55,213 bases of DNA from Promethearchaeia archaeon (GTDB taxonomy: Archaea; Asgardarchaeota; Lokiarchaeia; Sigyniarchaeales; SOKP01): NCBI GenBank assembly GCA_029856155.1, contig JAHQWL010000024.1, positions 1-55,213 on the forward strand, in the 5' to 3' direction. The position numbers were made by a program, and so were the translations under genes. Positions within the stretch are counted from its first letter, which is position 1. Every line of letters starts with the position of its first letter. The notes under the pieces are model-generated. The model saw only the letters and a list, made by a program, of their open reading frames with translations. It did no database searches and was not told the DNA's origin. Positions 43,820 to 51,843 of the stretch are shown here, piece by piece.

Positions 43820-45520
43820 TTAACCCTGAAAATAGAAATATATACAGACTATGCCAAGGATAAAAGCCAAAACTGCCCAAACGTACCTAAATGCTTTTGA
43901 ATAATTTCTGTGTCTCTTTCCTGATTCAGACCATATAGTATCTACTTGAATGTATGGACTTGGGCCTCTACGATACCACCCCTTAATTCTAACCCTTTGC
44001 CCTATTAAACGATTAACAGATCTAAGGGAGAATATCAAGTCTACAATACCAATTCCAAATCTATAATCCACATACATTAAACCTGTGTCGTCCTGAAAGT
44101 ACATATCTTCGCTGAAATAATATCCTGGAATACCTTTCCCTACAATTTTCCCCTCTATATAGGCTGGGATACAACGTATTGGGCTGACTTTTACGTTTGT
44201 AACGAGATCTAACACTTTTTTATCTTCATAACCACCCTTATACATATATCTCGTTTTTATTATAGACATAAATCCTATAATGTAAAACCCAATAGCCCAT
44301 ATAAACCACATATTACCATAAACAGGCGCTAGAAAAGCAATATTATAAAATCCAGCAAGATCGAATATCCATACAATAGTTATTCCTAGCAGGGCGATGA
44401 AAACAAGTGTAGGAAGTGTTTTCATAAAAATATCCGCTAAAAATTCATCCCACATTGATTTTCCCGCTTGTTCTTCTTTTAATCTTTTTGCATCAGAGAA
44501 ATCTATCTCAGGCTGAACCCCATAGATATCACACAACATATTCAAGCGCATAATTCTCTTTGCTGGTAATGGGTGTGTTGAAAAAGCTTGGTAATATTTA
44601 GCCCATGGATTATATAAATCCCATGCTGCAGCTTTTTGAATTGCTTCCATCGATAAAGTTTGTGTTGTTCCAACGCTGATGATACCTAATCCTTTTGCAG
44701 CACTTGGATCAAAAATACCTAATCCTCTAAGTGCTCGAACTCGTGATTTCTTCCTTTCTTCGATATGACCATCTACTAATAAACCATACGCTATTTTTAC
44801 AAGTCCAGTTGCAAGTGGGTTTGGATCTTCCAAGACTTCTGCACTATGTTCATCAGCATAATACTCACGGATTCTGCTGACGATAAGGGAAATTAAATAA
44901 CTCAAATAATAACTTACAAAGGATAATACAGCAATGGCAATTAATGCAAGTCGAAGATAAGAAGCCTCGTCACTATCACCTCTTCTCGAAAAATAACTAG
45001 CATAATATGCCCATCGAGCAACTGTTAATAAAAGTAATGGAATTGCAAAAACTACTGTCATCAATATGAAATCCGAGTGAACAACATGCCCTAACTCGTG
45101 GGAAAACACAGCATTTTGTTCTTTCTTATTTAAGTATTTTAATATTCCATCTGTAAGTACAACTCTTGCGGAATTTTTAGTCCATCCGAAGGTAAAAGCA
45201 TTTGGGTTAAGATCATGAATTATACCGAGTCGTGGCATCTTTATACTACGAAATGAAACTACTTTATCAAGAGATTCTGCTAGATGGGGGAATTGAGCAG
45301 CAAATTCTTCATAAGGTATCCAATCTATTTTATAAAGCCAGCCCACAATCAACGGAGATATGCCATATTGAAGAAGGACCATACCCACCGTTATCGCAAT
45401 CATGATAATTAAGCCCCATATTGATGAAGGTAAAAACCAAACACCTATCACAAAAACAACAGCATACATTAATGCAAATAGGGAAGTTACAGCAAGCCCC
45501 GAAGCCAATCTTAATCCTAT
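43820..45520 (-). CDS. M48-family zinc protease (HtpX/Ste24-like) with C-terminal OB-like domain
   Basis: A membrane metalloprotease of about 566 residues. It has two N-terminal spans, the zinc motif SHELGHVVHSD (His141, Glu142, His145 in the numbering from ATA), further spans near 160-220, and the third ligand Glu in IREYYADEHSAEVLEDPN near 238. Two more spans lie near 360-420. The last 130 residues hold a beta-rich segment (PAYIEGKIVGKGIPG to RVRIKGWYRRG) that looks like an OB fold, then a final span. I start at ATA 45520. AAAGGTGG precedes it by six bases, and the added GLRLASGLAV resembles the N-terminus of HtpX, which TTG 45508 would cut. It likely degrades damaged membrane proteins. Confidence 0.88.
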   Translation of the reverse strand: MGLRLASGLAVTSLFALMYAVVFVIGVWFLPSSIWGLIIMIAITVGMVLLQYGISPLIVGWLYKIDWIPYEEFAAQFPHLAESLDKVVSFRSIKMPRLGIIHDLNPNAFTFGWTKNSARVVLTDGILKYLNKKEQNAVFSHELGHVVHSDFILMTVVFAIPLLLLTVARWAYYASYFSRRGDSDEASYLRLALIAIAVLSFVSYYLSYLISLIVSRIREYYADEHSAEVLEDPNPLATGLVKIAYGLLVDGHIEERKKSRVRALRGLGIFDPSAAKGLGIISVGTTQTLSMEAIQKAAAWDLYNPWAKYYQAFSTHPLPAKRIMRLNMLCDIYGVQPEIDFSDAKRLKEEQAGKSMWDEFLADIFMKTLPTLVFIALLGITIVWIFDLAGFYNIAFLAPVYGNMWFIWAIGFYIIGFMSIIKTRYMYKGGYEDKKVLDLVTNVKVSPIRCIPAYIEGKIVGKGIPGYYFSEDMYFQDDTGLMYVDYRFGIGIVDLIFSLRSVNRLIGQRVRIKGWYRRGPSPYIQVDTIWSESGKRHRNYSKAFRYVWAVLAFILGIVCIYFYFQG

Positions 45521-45526
45521 AATTTA

Positions 45527-45534
45527 CCACCTTT
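45527..45534 (-). promoter_or_regulatory. Shine-Dalgarno deciding an ATA start
   Basis: AAAGGTGG on the minus strand, six bases before ATA at 45520. The canonical candidate TTG at 45508 lies 18 bases away, too far for normal initiation. Confidence 0.55.
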
Positions 45535-45688
45535 AAATTAATTTATTTGTTTTTATTTAAATTTATAAATAATTTTTATTCATGATATTGTACGAATTTA
45601 CACCTATAAAAACTTTCCAACTAAAAATTAAAAATAATAGGAAGATTATAACAAGTAATTTAGAACAATTCAAGAGTTTTGTCTATTT

Positions 45689-46957
45689 ATGTATGATATT
45701 GTAATCATTGGCGCGGGAATTGCTGGCTCAACATTTGCTTCCAAAATTTCGAAATATGCTAAAACACTTCTAATTGAAGCCCAAGATTATAAAAAAGAAA
45801 TCCCTATAAGAACAAATGTATTTCCCGAACATAATCGCCCTTTTATCAAGGAAGAAATCGACTGGGATGACAAAAATATCTTTCCTTGCTTTCATACTAA
45901 GACTAATTATATGAGCGATGAGTTTAATGGTGTTATTGATTCCACTGAATTTGGAATTCCTTTAGGAAATATTTGTTATACCGAGAATTTACTGGATAAG
46001 CTAATTAATCAGTTTGAAGAACAAGGAGGTACATTCAATTCTAATGAAAGAATTTCGAGAATTAATAGATATAATGATTATTTGGAATTAAACAATAGTA
46101 TAGGAGAAACTTATAATACAAAACTATTGGTTCTCGCAACTGGTTCACGAGGGTTTGACCTACAACGATCTTTAGGATTTGATATACCTGATCATTACAC
46201 AGGAGCATTAATCCATTTATTTGGAAGTGAAGATAAAATAAATGAAAATTTAGAATATAATTATGTATTCCACATAAATCCCAAGATCTCAACTAACGGT
46301 CCTTTTTTCTTTAATAAGGGAAAAGAAAGAATTTTAACTGGTTTTTTAGGGGGAAAAAATGATCCGAAGGAAACAATTTTAGATAAACTTGATAGAATTC
46401 TAAAAAATTATAAACATATTCAACCTTTTGTAGATGGATTGAAATATGACTTATCAACTACTGTTGTTGGGGAAATATCCAAACATCCAATTAATACTTT
46501 CTCGAAAGATCGAGTTCTTGTTCTAGGAGAAGCTGCGGGAATCGTGACTTCTTTTTTTTATGAAGGTTTGTTGCCTGGAGTTGCGTGTGCTGATATTGCA
46601 ACCAAAACTTTAAAACCCTTATTGGAAAAAGACAGTAATTATAGCCATGCAGAATTAAGCAAATATGATCAAGAAATCAAACGTATACTTTTTCCGTACT
46701 TCAAAAATGGTAATGCCCTTGAGTATCTTATATATAATGAGGGTTCACATGTAAAATCGTTATGGCGTCTATACACAGAACTACTTAACGAAAATAAATT
46801 GGCTAGAAAATATATTTATGAAGCATATATAAACCAAGACCTTTCTACTCATAATACAAGTAATGATAGATATGTCGGAGAAAAATGGTTTGGCAAACTT
46901 CCTGCTCTTTCAAAAATAACATTAAGTCCAAAATTTTTTAGAGCAATGCTTTTGTGA
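45689..46957 (+). CDS. FAD-dependent oxidoreductase, geranylgeranyl-reductase-like
   Basis: A 422-residue flavoprotein of the geranylgeranyl reductase/digeranylgeranylglycerophospholipid reductase superfamily. It begins DIVIIGAGIAGSTFAS with the dinucleotide fold; LLVLATGSRG near 147 and DRVLVLGEAAGIVTSFFYEG near 271-290 are the other FAD motifs. The pattern of a reductase acting on a large hydrophobic chain fits archaeal lipid saturation, but key substrate motifs such as the long conserved PxxYxWxFP block are not obvious, so it may act on other substrates. No Shine-Dalgarno before the ATG. Convergent with the second ABC operon. Confidence 0.82.
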   Translation: MYDIVIIGAGIAGSTFASKISKYAKTLLIEAQDYKKEIPIRTNVFPEHNRPFIKEEIDWDDKNIFPCFHTKTNYMSDEFNGVIDSTEFGIPLGNICYTENLLDKLINQFEEQGGTFNSNERISRINRYNDYLELNNSIGETYNTKLLVLATGSRGFDLQRSLGFDIPDHYTGALIHLFGSEDKINENLEYNYVFHINPKISTNGPFFFNKGKERILTGFLGGKNDPKETILDKLDRILKNYKHIQPFVDGLKYDLSTTVVGEISKHPINTFSKDRVLVLGEAAGIVTSFFYEGLLPGVACADIATKTLKPLLEKDSNYSHAELSKYDQEIKRILFPYFKNGNALEYLIYNEGSHVKSLWRLYTELLNENKLARKYIYEAYINQDLSTHNTSNDRYVGEKWFGKLPALSKITLSPKFFRAMLL

Positions 46958-47056
46958 GCTAATTTATTTTTAAAATTATATAAAACAAAAATATATTCTG
47001 ATTATTATATTAGATCTTATACTCAATTTATGGGGATATACTATTTTTCCAGCAAA

Positions 47057-48292
47057 TTAATTAGGTTTTATTACAAATTTTCGATATATAAATAAACCTA
47101 AACCAAAAAATAAAATAATATACGTAAATAAACCAAAAATATGAATTAAACTGGGGGCATCCCCGGTTAACACACTATTACCCAGAATGGTATAAGCATA
47201 TGTAAAAGGAATCCAATCTACAATCGTACGAAGGGGTTGACCGAACATTTCAATATCTATAAATCCTCCGCATAAAAAGAGGGTAGCAAGTACTGTAAAC
47301 AAGGACACTGGGAAAGTAAATACTTGTTCTGGGATTAAAGATCCAAGTAAAGTGCCTATAATAGCTCCTAAAACAGTAGTGGTTAAAGAAATTAATAAAA
47401 AACCCAAAAAATTTATTGGGAAAGGGATGCCAATCCAAAGAAAAATGATAGTTGCACCTAATGCAAAATGAATAATAAAACTTAGGATACTAGCTGAAAG
47501 AACTTTTCCTAAGAAAGTGTAATTTTGATTAGAAGCAGGAGCAAGCGCAAGCTCTGGAGTCATTTTATTATCTTTCTCAATAAAAATAAAAACTGAACCG
47601 ATTATCATGGAGGAGACTAAACATACAAAAACTAAAGCGCCTGTACCAATCGTCCACATTCGTGGAAACGTTTTTCTTTCAGGATTTGCATCCTTATAAA
47701 TATAAATAACTTCAGTCTCATTAAACAATATATTATCATAATATGCTTTAAGTTTGCGCTGAAATCCAAAGTATAGATTCTTGAGGTAATCTTCGTTAAT
47801 ATTTAAGCATCTTAATTCAATTGTAACCCTACCTCCCGTCCAATTACCATTTTTCACAGATTGGATTATATTTTCAAAATTTTCTGGAAGAATGACAATC
47901 ATAACAATCTCCTCGAGTTGTATAGCATTTTCAAATTGTTGGGCTGAAATTCCAATCACTTTTATGTGGCTTTTAACAATTGTTTTTCCAACTAATTCGT
48001 TGTTGTTTAAATAATCCATGAATTCCTCAGTATTGGGTAATTCATTGTTTTCAATGGCAGTATTTAACTCATTATCAGAATTATAATCAGGAACTACAAG
48101 AGCAATTGGATAATTAAAATTCACAGCCCCAAAAATCATATTCATAAAAAATAAATAGGTTATAGGAAAAATTAAAGATAGGAGCAATAAAGTACGAGAG
48201 GGTCCATGAAAAATTATTCTAATATTCTTCAAGATCTCATATTTAAGAACCCCGATTGATGAATTCTTTTTTTTATTAGATTTATTAGTCAT
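47057..48292 (-). CDS. ABC-2 type permease, second exporter
   Basis: A 411-residue permease with one N-terminal span (about 33-55), a large extracytoplasmic domain (60-210), and five to six spans in the C-terminal half. This is the ABC-2 layout of the NatB/YhfE/DrrB type. MTPELALAPASNQNYTFLGKVLSAS near 237 is the Pro-rich loop that contacts the ATPase. It overlaps the second permease by four bases (ATGA), so the two are coupled and probably form a heterodimer. GAGGGAGGG precedes the ATG. Confidence 0.88.
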   Translation of the reverse strand: MTNKSNKKKNSSIGVLKYEILKNIRIIFHGPSRTLLLLSLIFPITYLFFMNMIFGAVNFNYPIALVVPDYNSDNELNTAIENNELPNTEEFMDYLNNNELVGKTIVKSHIKVIGISAQQFENAIQLEEIVMIVILPENFENIIQSVKNGNWTGGRVTIELRCLNINEDYLKNLYFGFQRKLKAYYDNILFNETEVIYIYKDANPERKTFPRMWTIGTGALVFVCLVSSMIIGSVFIFIEKDNKMTPELALAPASNQNYTFLGKVLSASILSFIIHFALGATIIFLWIGIPFPINFLGFLLISLTTTVLGAIIGTLLGSLIPEQVFTFPVSLFTVLATLFLCGGFIDIEMFGQPLRTIVDWIPFTYAYTILGNSVLTGDAPSLIHIFGLFTYIILFFGLGLFIYRKFVIKPN

Positions 48293-49479
48293 AACTTAAA
48301 TCCCTCCCTCGAAATCAAAATCCAAAAAATAATGGTAAGACAAATACATGATATTGCTAGAATCCCTAATCTAGGTAAAACATAAAATGGGTTTGGTAAA
48401 AAGGTTTCTGAAAATAAAATTTCCATCCAATAAGTTGATGGAATGAATCTTGAAACTGAATAAACTGTATCTCCTAACATTCTTGTGGGTGCAAATCCTC
48501 CTGAAAAAAACCAAAAAAGAATTGCAACAATTATTGTTAGTAACATTACATTCATAGTTTGTTTTGATTTTAATCCAATTATACCACCAAGACATGTATG
48601 AAACCATGTTGAAAGGAGGAATGCTAAAATAACGACTCCTAAATTGCCACGAAATTCTATATGAAATATCAAAAATAAAATAAGAGAAAAAATTGTCACT
48701 ACAATAGACCCTAAAATAACAGCTATTAATTGTTTTGATGCAATATAGGCACTACGCTTAATTGGACTAATTGTAATTTCAATCATAGTATTATCATTAT
48801 ATTCTTTTGCAACATTTAATCCTCCATATAAAAGACCACAGATAATCCCATATACCCCAATAACTCCTATAACTGTGCCTTTGTTTTCACTTACCTCTTG
48901 ATCAATAACATAAGTCTTTTTTGCGATAAGCGCGAAATCATCAATATGACCGGTAGATAAATGTATATATTGATTGAAAGTGAGGACAGCTTCATCTAAT
49001 CTTTGAATATAATTTTTTACATAATCATCGTTTATATTTTGGACTTCTAAAGTTAGCGTTCCTTTAATATAAGTACTATTAGCAGTGATGTTTGCTTGGA
49101 ATCCAACAGGAATGTAAATAAGCCCCAAAACTTCATAATTTTCTAATTTCATTTTAGCTTCTTGATAAGAATCGATTTGTATTACATCAAACCACGGGGC
49201 AAATTCACTGGTGATATTGTTTATGTAATTAACCATAATGTTAGAATATTCAGTATTATCATCATCGACTACCATAACTTTGTAGGTTTCAGGATTATTA
49301 ATGAGTGTAAATGATGTAAAAACGATCAAAATAACTAATGGAGGGATAATACCTGCTAGAAAATATTTTTTAACTCTTTTAGTGGAGATTAAATCTTTAC
49401 GTAATATTGTTTTTAGATCATGAAACCATAGTTTTACCCCAAACCCCTTTTTCTTCTTAAACTTATTTTTCTCTTCCAT
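48289..49479 (-). CDS. ABC-2 type permease, second exporter
   Basis: A 396-residue permease with a basic N-terminus (KFKKKKGFG), one span near 42-60, an extracytoplasmic domain (about 65-205), and five to six spans to the C-terminus. IEITISPIKRSAYIASKQLIAV near 230 is the loop before the second span that matches its partner's MTPELALAPAS segment. It shares its ATG with the stop of the ATPase gene (TAATG). With the 47057 gene it likely makes the heterodimeric membrane unit of an exporter. Confidence 0.88.
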   Translation of the reverse strand: MEEKNKFKKKKGFGVKLWFHDLKTILRKDLISTKRVKKYFLAGIIPPLVILIVFTSFTLINNPETYKVMVVDDDNTEYSNIMVNYINNITSEFAPWFDVIQIDSYQEAKMKLENYEVLGLIYIPVGFQANITANSTYIKGTLTLEVQNINDDYVKNYIQRLDEAVLTFNQYIHLSTGHIDDFALIAKKTYVIDQEVSENKGTVIGVIGVYGIICGLLYGGLNVAKEYNDNTMIEITISPIKRSAYIASKQLIAVILGSIVVTIFSLILFLIFHIEFRGNLGVVILAFLLSTWFHTCLGGIIGLKSKQTMNVMLLTIIVAILFWFFSGGFAPTRMLGDTVYSVSRFIPSTYWMEILFSETFLPNPFYVLPRLGILAISCICLTIIFWILISREGFKL

Positions 49480-50498
49480 TACTCTCTAAACTCCTTACCT
49501 GTAAGTTTTAGAAAAATATCTTCTAAGGTTGGTTTTTTAAATACGAATTCCTCAATATGGATATTATGAGATTTAGTATATCCCAGAAATTGTTCAATAA
49601 TTTCTTCAATATTGTTTGATTCAAACATGATTTGGAAAAATGAATGAGTTTCGCTTAGACTTTTTTCCATTAAAATTTTACCATGTAATTTTTCTTTAAG
49701 AAGTCGATCATAAAACTCAGGTGTTAGATTCTTATGTGATGATTTAAATTCAAAAATGGTATTTGGAAATACACGTTCTTGAATCTCACGTAAACGTCCA
49801 GGTCCTTCAATAATCTTTGTATCTAAAATGACAATTTTTTCAGCTAACCTTTCAGCTTCTTCCATGTAATTGGTAGTTACTAATATTGTCATTCCTTGCT
49901 TAGCTAATTCAAGAATATATTCATGAATAGCACTACGAGTCTGAACATCTACTCCTAACGTTGGTTCATCTAAAATAAGAAGTTCTGGCTCATGGAGTAA
50001 CGCTCGGATTAGTTGGAGCCGTCTTTTCATTCCGCCTGAGTAAGTTCCAACTCGATCATTCCTCCGTTCAAAAAGACCAGCAATCTTTAAAAGCTTCTCA
50101 ATCTTACTAATTATTTCGGATTTTGGCATATTATATAATCGTGCATGAAAACCTAAATTTTCATACCCAGTAAGTTCATTATACAAAGCTATTTCTTGTG
50201 GAACCAGACCAAAAACGCCGAATAATGACTTTCGTTCACTATAAGGATCTTTTCCTTTAACTCTAATTTTTCCATTTGTTTGCTTAAATTGTCCTGTTAT
50301 CAATTTTACCAGTGTTGATTTTCCTGCTCCATTTGGTCCAATTAGACAGAAAATTTCTCCTTTATGAATCTGAAATGAAATATTGTCTAATGCAATGGTA
50401 TTTGGGTAATGTTTACTAATTTGATTTAATTCTATAAGAACTTTATCAGATTTTTGGCTATAATTATCAACCCGATTTGCTTTTTCATTTTCTAACAC
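49479..50498 (-). CDS. ABC transporter ATP-binding protein, second exporter
   Basis: A 339-residue ATPase. Walker A is GPNGAGKST at residues 54-62 (Lys60), the signature is YSGGMKRRL near 152, Walker B is LLILDEP near 172, and the H-loop region TTNYMEEAE near 205 has Asn where His is common. The C-terminal 100 residues form an extra domain (FKSSHKNLTPEFYDRLL onward), as in DrrA-type drug exporters. GTG is the start, with GGGTAA upstream. It lies first in the three-gene minus-strand operon and is divergent from the TrmB-like regulator, with an 18-bp palindrome between. It probably exports drugs or lipids. Confidence 0.9.
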   Translation of the reverse strand: MLENEKANRVDNYSQKSDKVLIELNQISKHYPNTIALDNISFQIHKGEIFCLIGPNGAGKSTLVKLITGQFKQTNGKIRVKGKDPYSERKSLFGVFGLVPQEIALYNELTGYENLGFHARLYNMPKSEIISKIEKLLKIAGLFERRNDRVGTYSGGMKRRLQLIRALLHEPELLILDEPTLGVDVQTRSAIHEYILELAKQGMTILVTTNYMEEAERLAEKIVILDTKIIEGPGRLREIQERVFPNTIFEFKSSHKNLTPEFYDRLLKEKLHGKILMEKSLSETHSFFQIMFESNNIEEIIEQFLGYTKSHNIHIEEFVFKKPTLEDIFLKLTGKEFRE

Positions 50499-50550
50499 AT
50501 TACTTACCCTAGCTAATTTTCATGGTTTTTATAACTATTTAAAATATAAA

Positions 50551-50560
50551 ACCTTAAATA
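50551..50560 (-). promoter_or_regulatory. TATA-like box (putative) for the second ABC operon
   Basis: Minus-strand TATTTAAGGT directly beside the 18-bp palindrome. It lies about 55 bases before the GTG at 50498. Confidence 0.35.
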
Positions 50561-50562
50561 TA

Positions 50563-50580
50563 TTACTACTCTAGTAGTAA
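50563..50580. promoter_or_regulatory. Operator-like palindrome TTACTAC-TCTA-GTAGTAA
   Basis: A perfect 7-bp inverted repeat with a 4-bp centre, between the divergent ABC operon and the TrmB-like gene and flanked by TATA-like boxes (about 50551-50560 and 50592-50602). It could be the binding site of the adjacent regulator, controlling both directions. Confidence 0.6.
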
Positions 50581-50591
50581 CATAACAAAAT

Positions 50592-50602
50592 ATATTTAAA
50601 TA
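50592..50602 (+). promoter_or_regulatory. TATA-like box (putative) for the TrmB-like gene
   Basis: ATTTAAATATT lies about 12 bases right of the palindrome and about 45 before the ATG at 50645. Confidence 0.45.
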
Positions 50603-50644
50603 TTTTGAAATTGAAAAATCTATTTTTTAATCCTATCTAAGAAT

Positions 50645-51487
50645 ATGAATCATTTAGAAAAATTACTTCAAGAATTAGGTTTTACTCAATATGAAGCCCA
50701 AACACTTGCTACACTAATACGTTATAAAATGTTAAGTGCTCGGGAAATTCATAAATATAGTGGCGTTCCTCAACCTAAAATTTATGAGACAATGATTAAA
50801 CTTCAACAAAAAGGGTTTATTGATATTTATCCAAGAAAAAAAAAGAAAGTGTATTTAGTCAAACCAAAGGAAGTTATTCAAGAATATTTATTAAAATATT
50901 CTCGTAAAATTCAAGATTTAGGACAAAGGAGTATCGAAATAATAGATAATATTTATGATACAGAAGAAGCTGAAGAGATTCCTTTTATCGGCATCGCGGG
51001 AGAATCCATGCTTCAAGAATATCTCCATATGTTGATAGACACAGCTAAAGAAACGGTTATTTCATTTCTTCCTCTCAATCATTATGATGAAAAGATAATT
51101 TCAATCTTAGCTAAACGTAAAAATGAGATTGACATTAAATTAATCTTTCATGATAGGAATATAGGAGATTTAGAAAACCAGCTTTCAGGAATTGATAAAT
51201 ATTTTCTTAATGCACCCACTTTTGATATAATAAAGACTTTAGTTGAAAATATCGAAAATTTCCTTCCATCAGAACATACTAAAGGATATTCATTTCAGAT
51301 TGTAAAAGATATTGCAATGCAATTAGGGAATATATTTGGATTAATGATAATTGATTGGAAAAAAAGTTTTTTCAAAATTCCACTACCAATTCCCCTCCCA
51401 ATGGCAATATTATCAATGTTACCGCAGCTTACTAGCTTTCATAATCGTGGAATTAAAGAAATTTTAGCATCCTCTATAAAATTCTAA
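50645..51487 (+). CDS. TrmB-family transcriptional regulator
   Basis: A 280-residue regulator. Residues 1-75 are the TrmB winged helix: LLQELGFTQYEAQTLATLI, then SAREIHKYSGVPQPKIYETMIKLQQKGFI, then YPRKKKKVYLVKP. A coiled-coil segment follows (about 80-110), then an effector-type domain with FIGIAGESMLQEYLHMLIDTA near 117 that resembles the phospholipase-D-like sensor part of the family. It is shorter than sugar-sensing TrmB proteins (about 340 residues). It diverges from the ABC-2 exporter operon and likely represses it; the shared palindrome supports this. Ligand unknown. Confidence 0.87.
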   Translation: MNHLEKLLQELGFTQYEAQTLATLIRYKMLSAREIHKYSGVPQPKIYETMIKLQQKGFIDIYPRKKKKVYLVKPKEVIQEYLLKYSRKIQDLGQRSIEIIDNIYDTEEAEEIPFIGIAGESMLQEYLHMLIDTAKETVISFLPLNHYDEKIISILAKRKNEIDIKLIFHDRNIGDLENQLSGIDKYFLNAPTFDIIKTLVENIENFLPSEHTKGYSFQIVKDIAMQLGNIFGLMIIDWKKSFFKIPLPIPLPMAILSMLPQLTSFHNRGIKEILASSIKF

Positions 51488-51843
51488 AATAGATAGATTG
51501 ATGATATCTTCATAATAAATAGAAAAGGAAAGCAATAGGAACTTAATATTCATTAATAAAAAAATTTGTTGGAGAAAAATAGTTCAGTAAATTTTCTTCA
51601 CTTTCAAAAATCATTTTAATTCCTATACGCTTTACAGCATTTCTATATTTAACTTTTTAATACTTTACTCTGTAAAACGTAATTCTGAATTATTTTATAC
51701 CTTAAGATCGATGATTTAGATTTATTTTGATAAAAATTTAAAAATCTAGTGATATTAGGTATCAATATCTAAGGAGATTTCTAATTTTTTACTTCTTAAA
51801 TAAGGTAAATAAAAATTCAAAAAAGTAAAATGATGAAAGAAAT
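51488..51843. other. Intergenic region before the subtilisin-like protease
   Basis: About 355 bases with no reading frame I would accept. It contains a small inverted repeat (GATATT at 51751, AATATC at 51764) and an AAGGAG at 51771 with no gene after it at the right distance. A weak AATTTAAAAA near 51736 may be the promoter of the protease gene. Confidence 0.55.

Noticed and set aside
45506..45508. TTG start for the M48 protease
   Set aside because: It is 18 bases from the Shine-Dalgarno and cuts an HtpX-like N-terminus.
51751..51784. Hairpin and AAGGAG as a small gene or riboswitch
   Set aside because: No start codon or conserved frame follows at the right distance, and the stem is only six AT-rich pairs.
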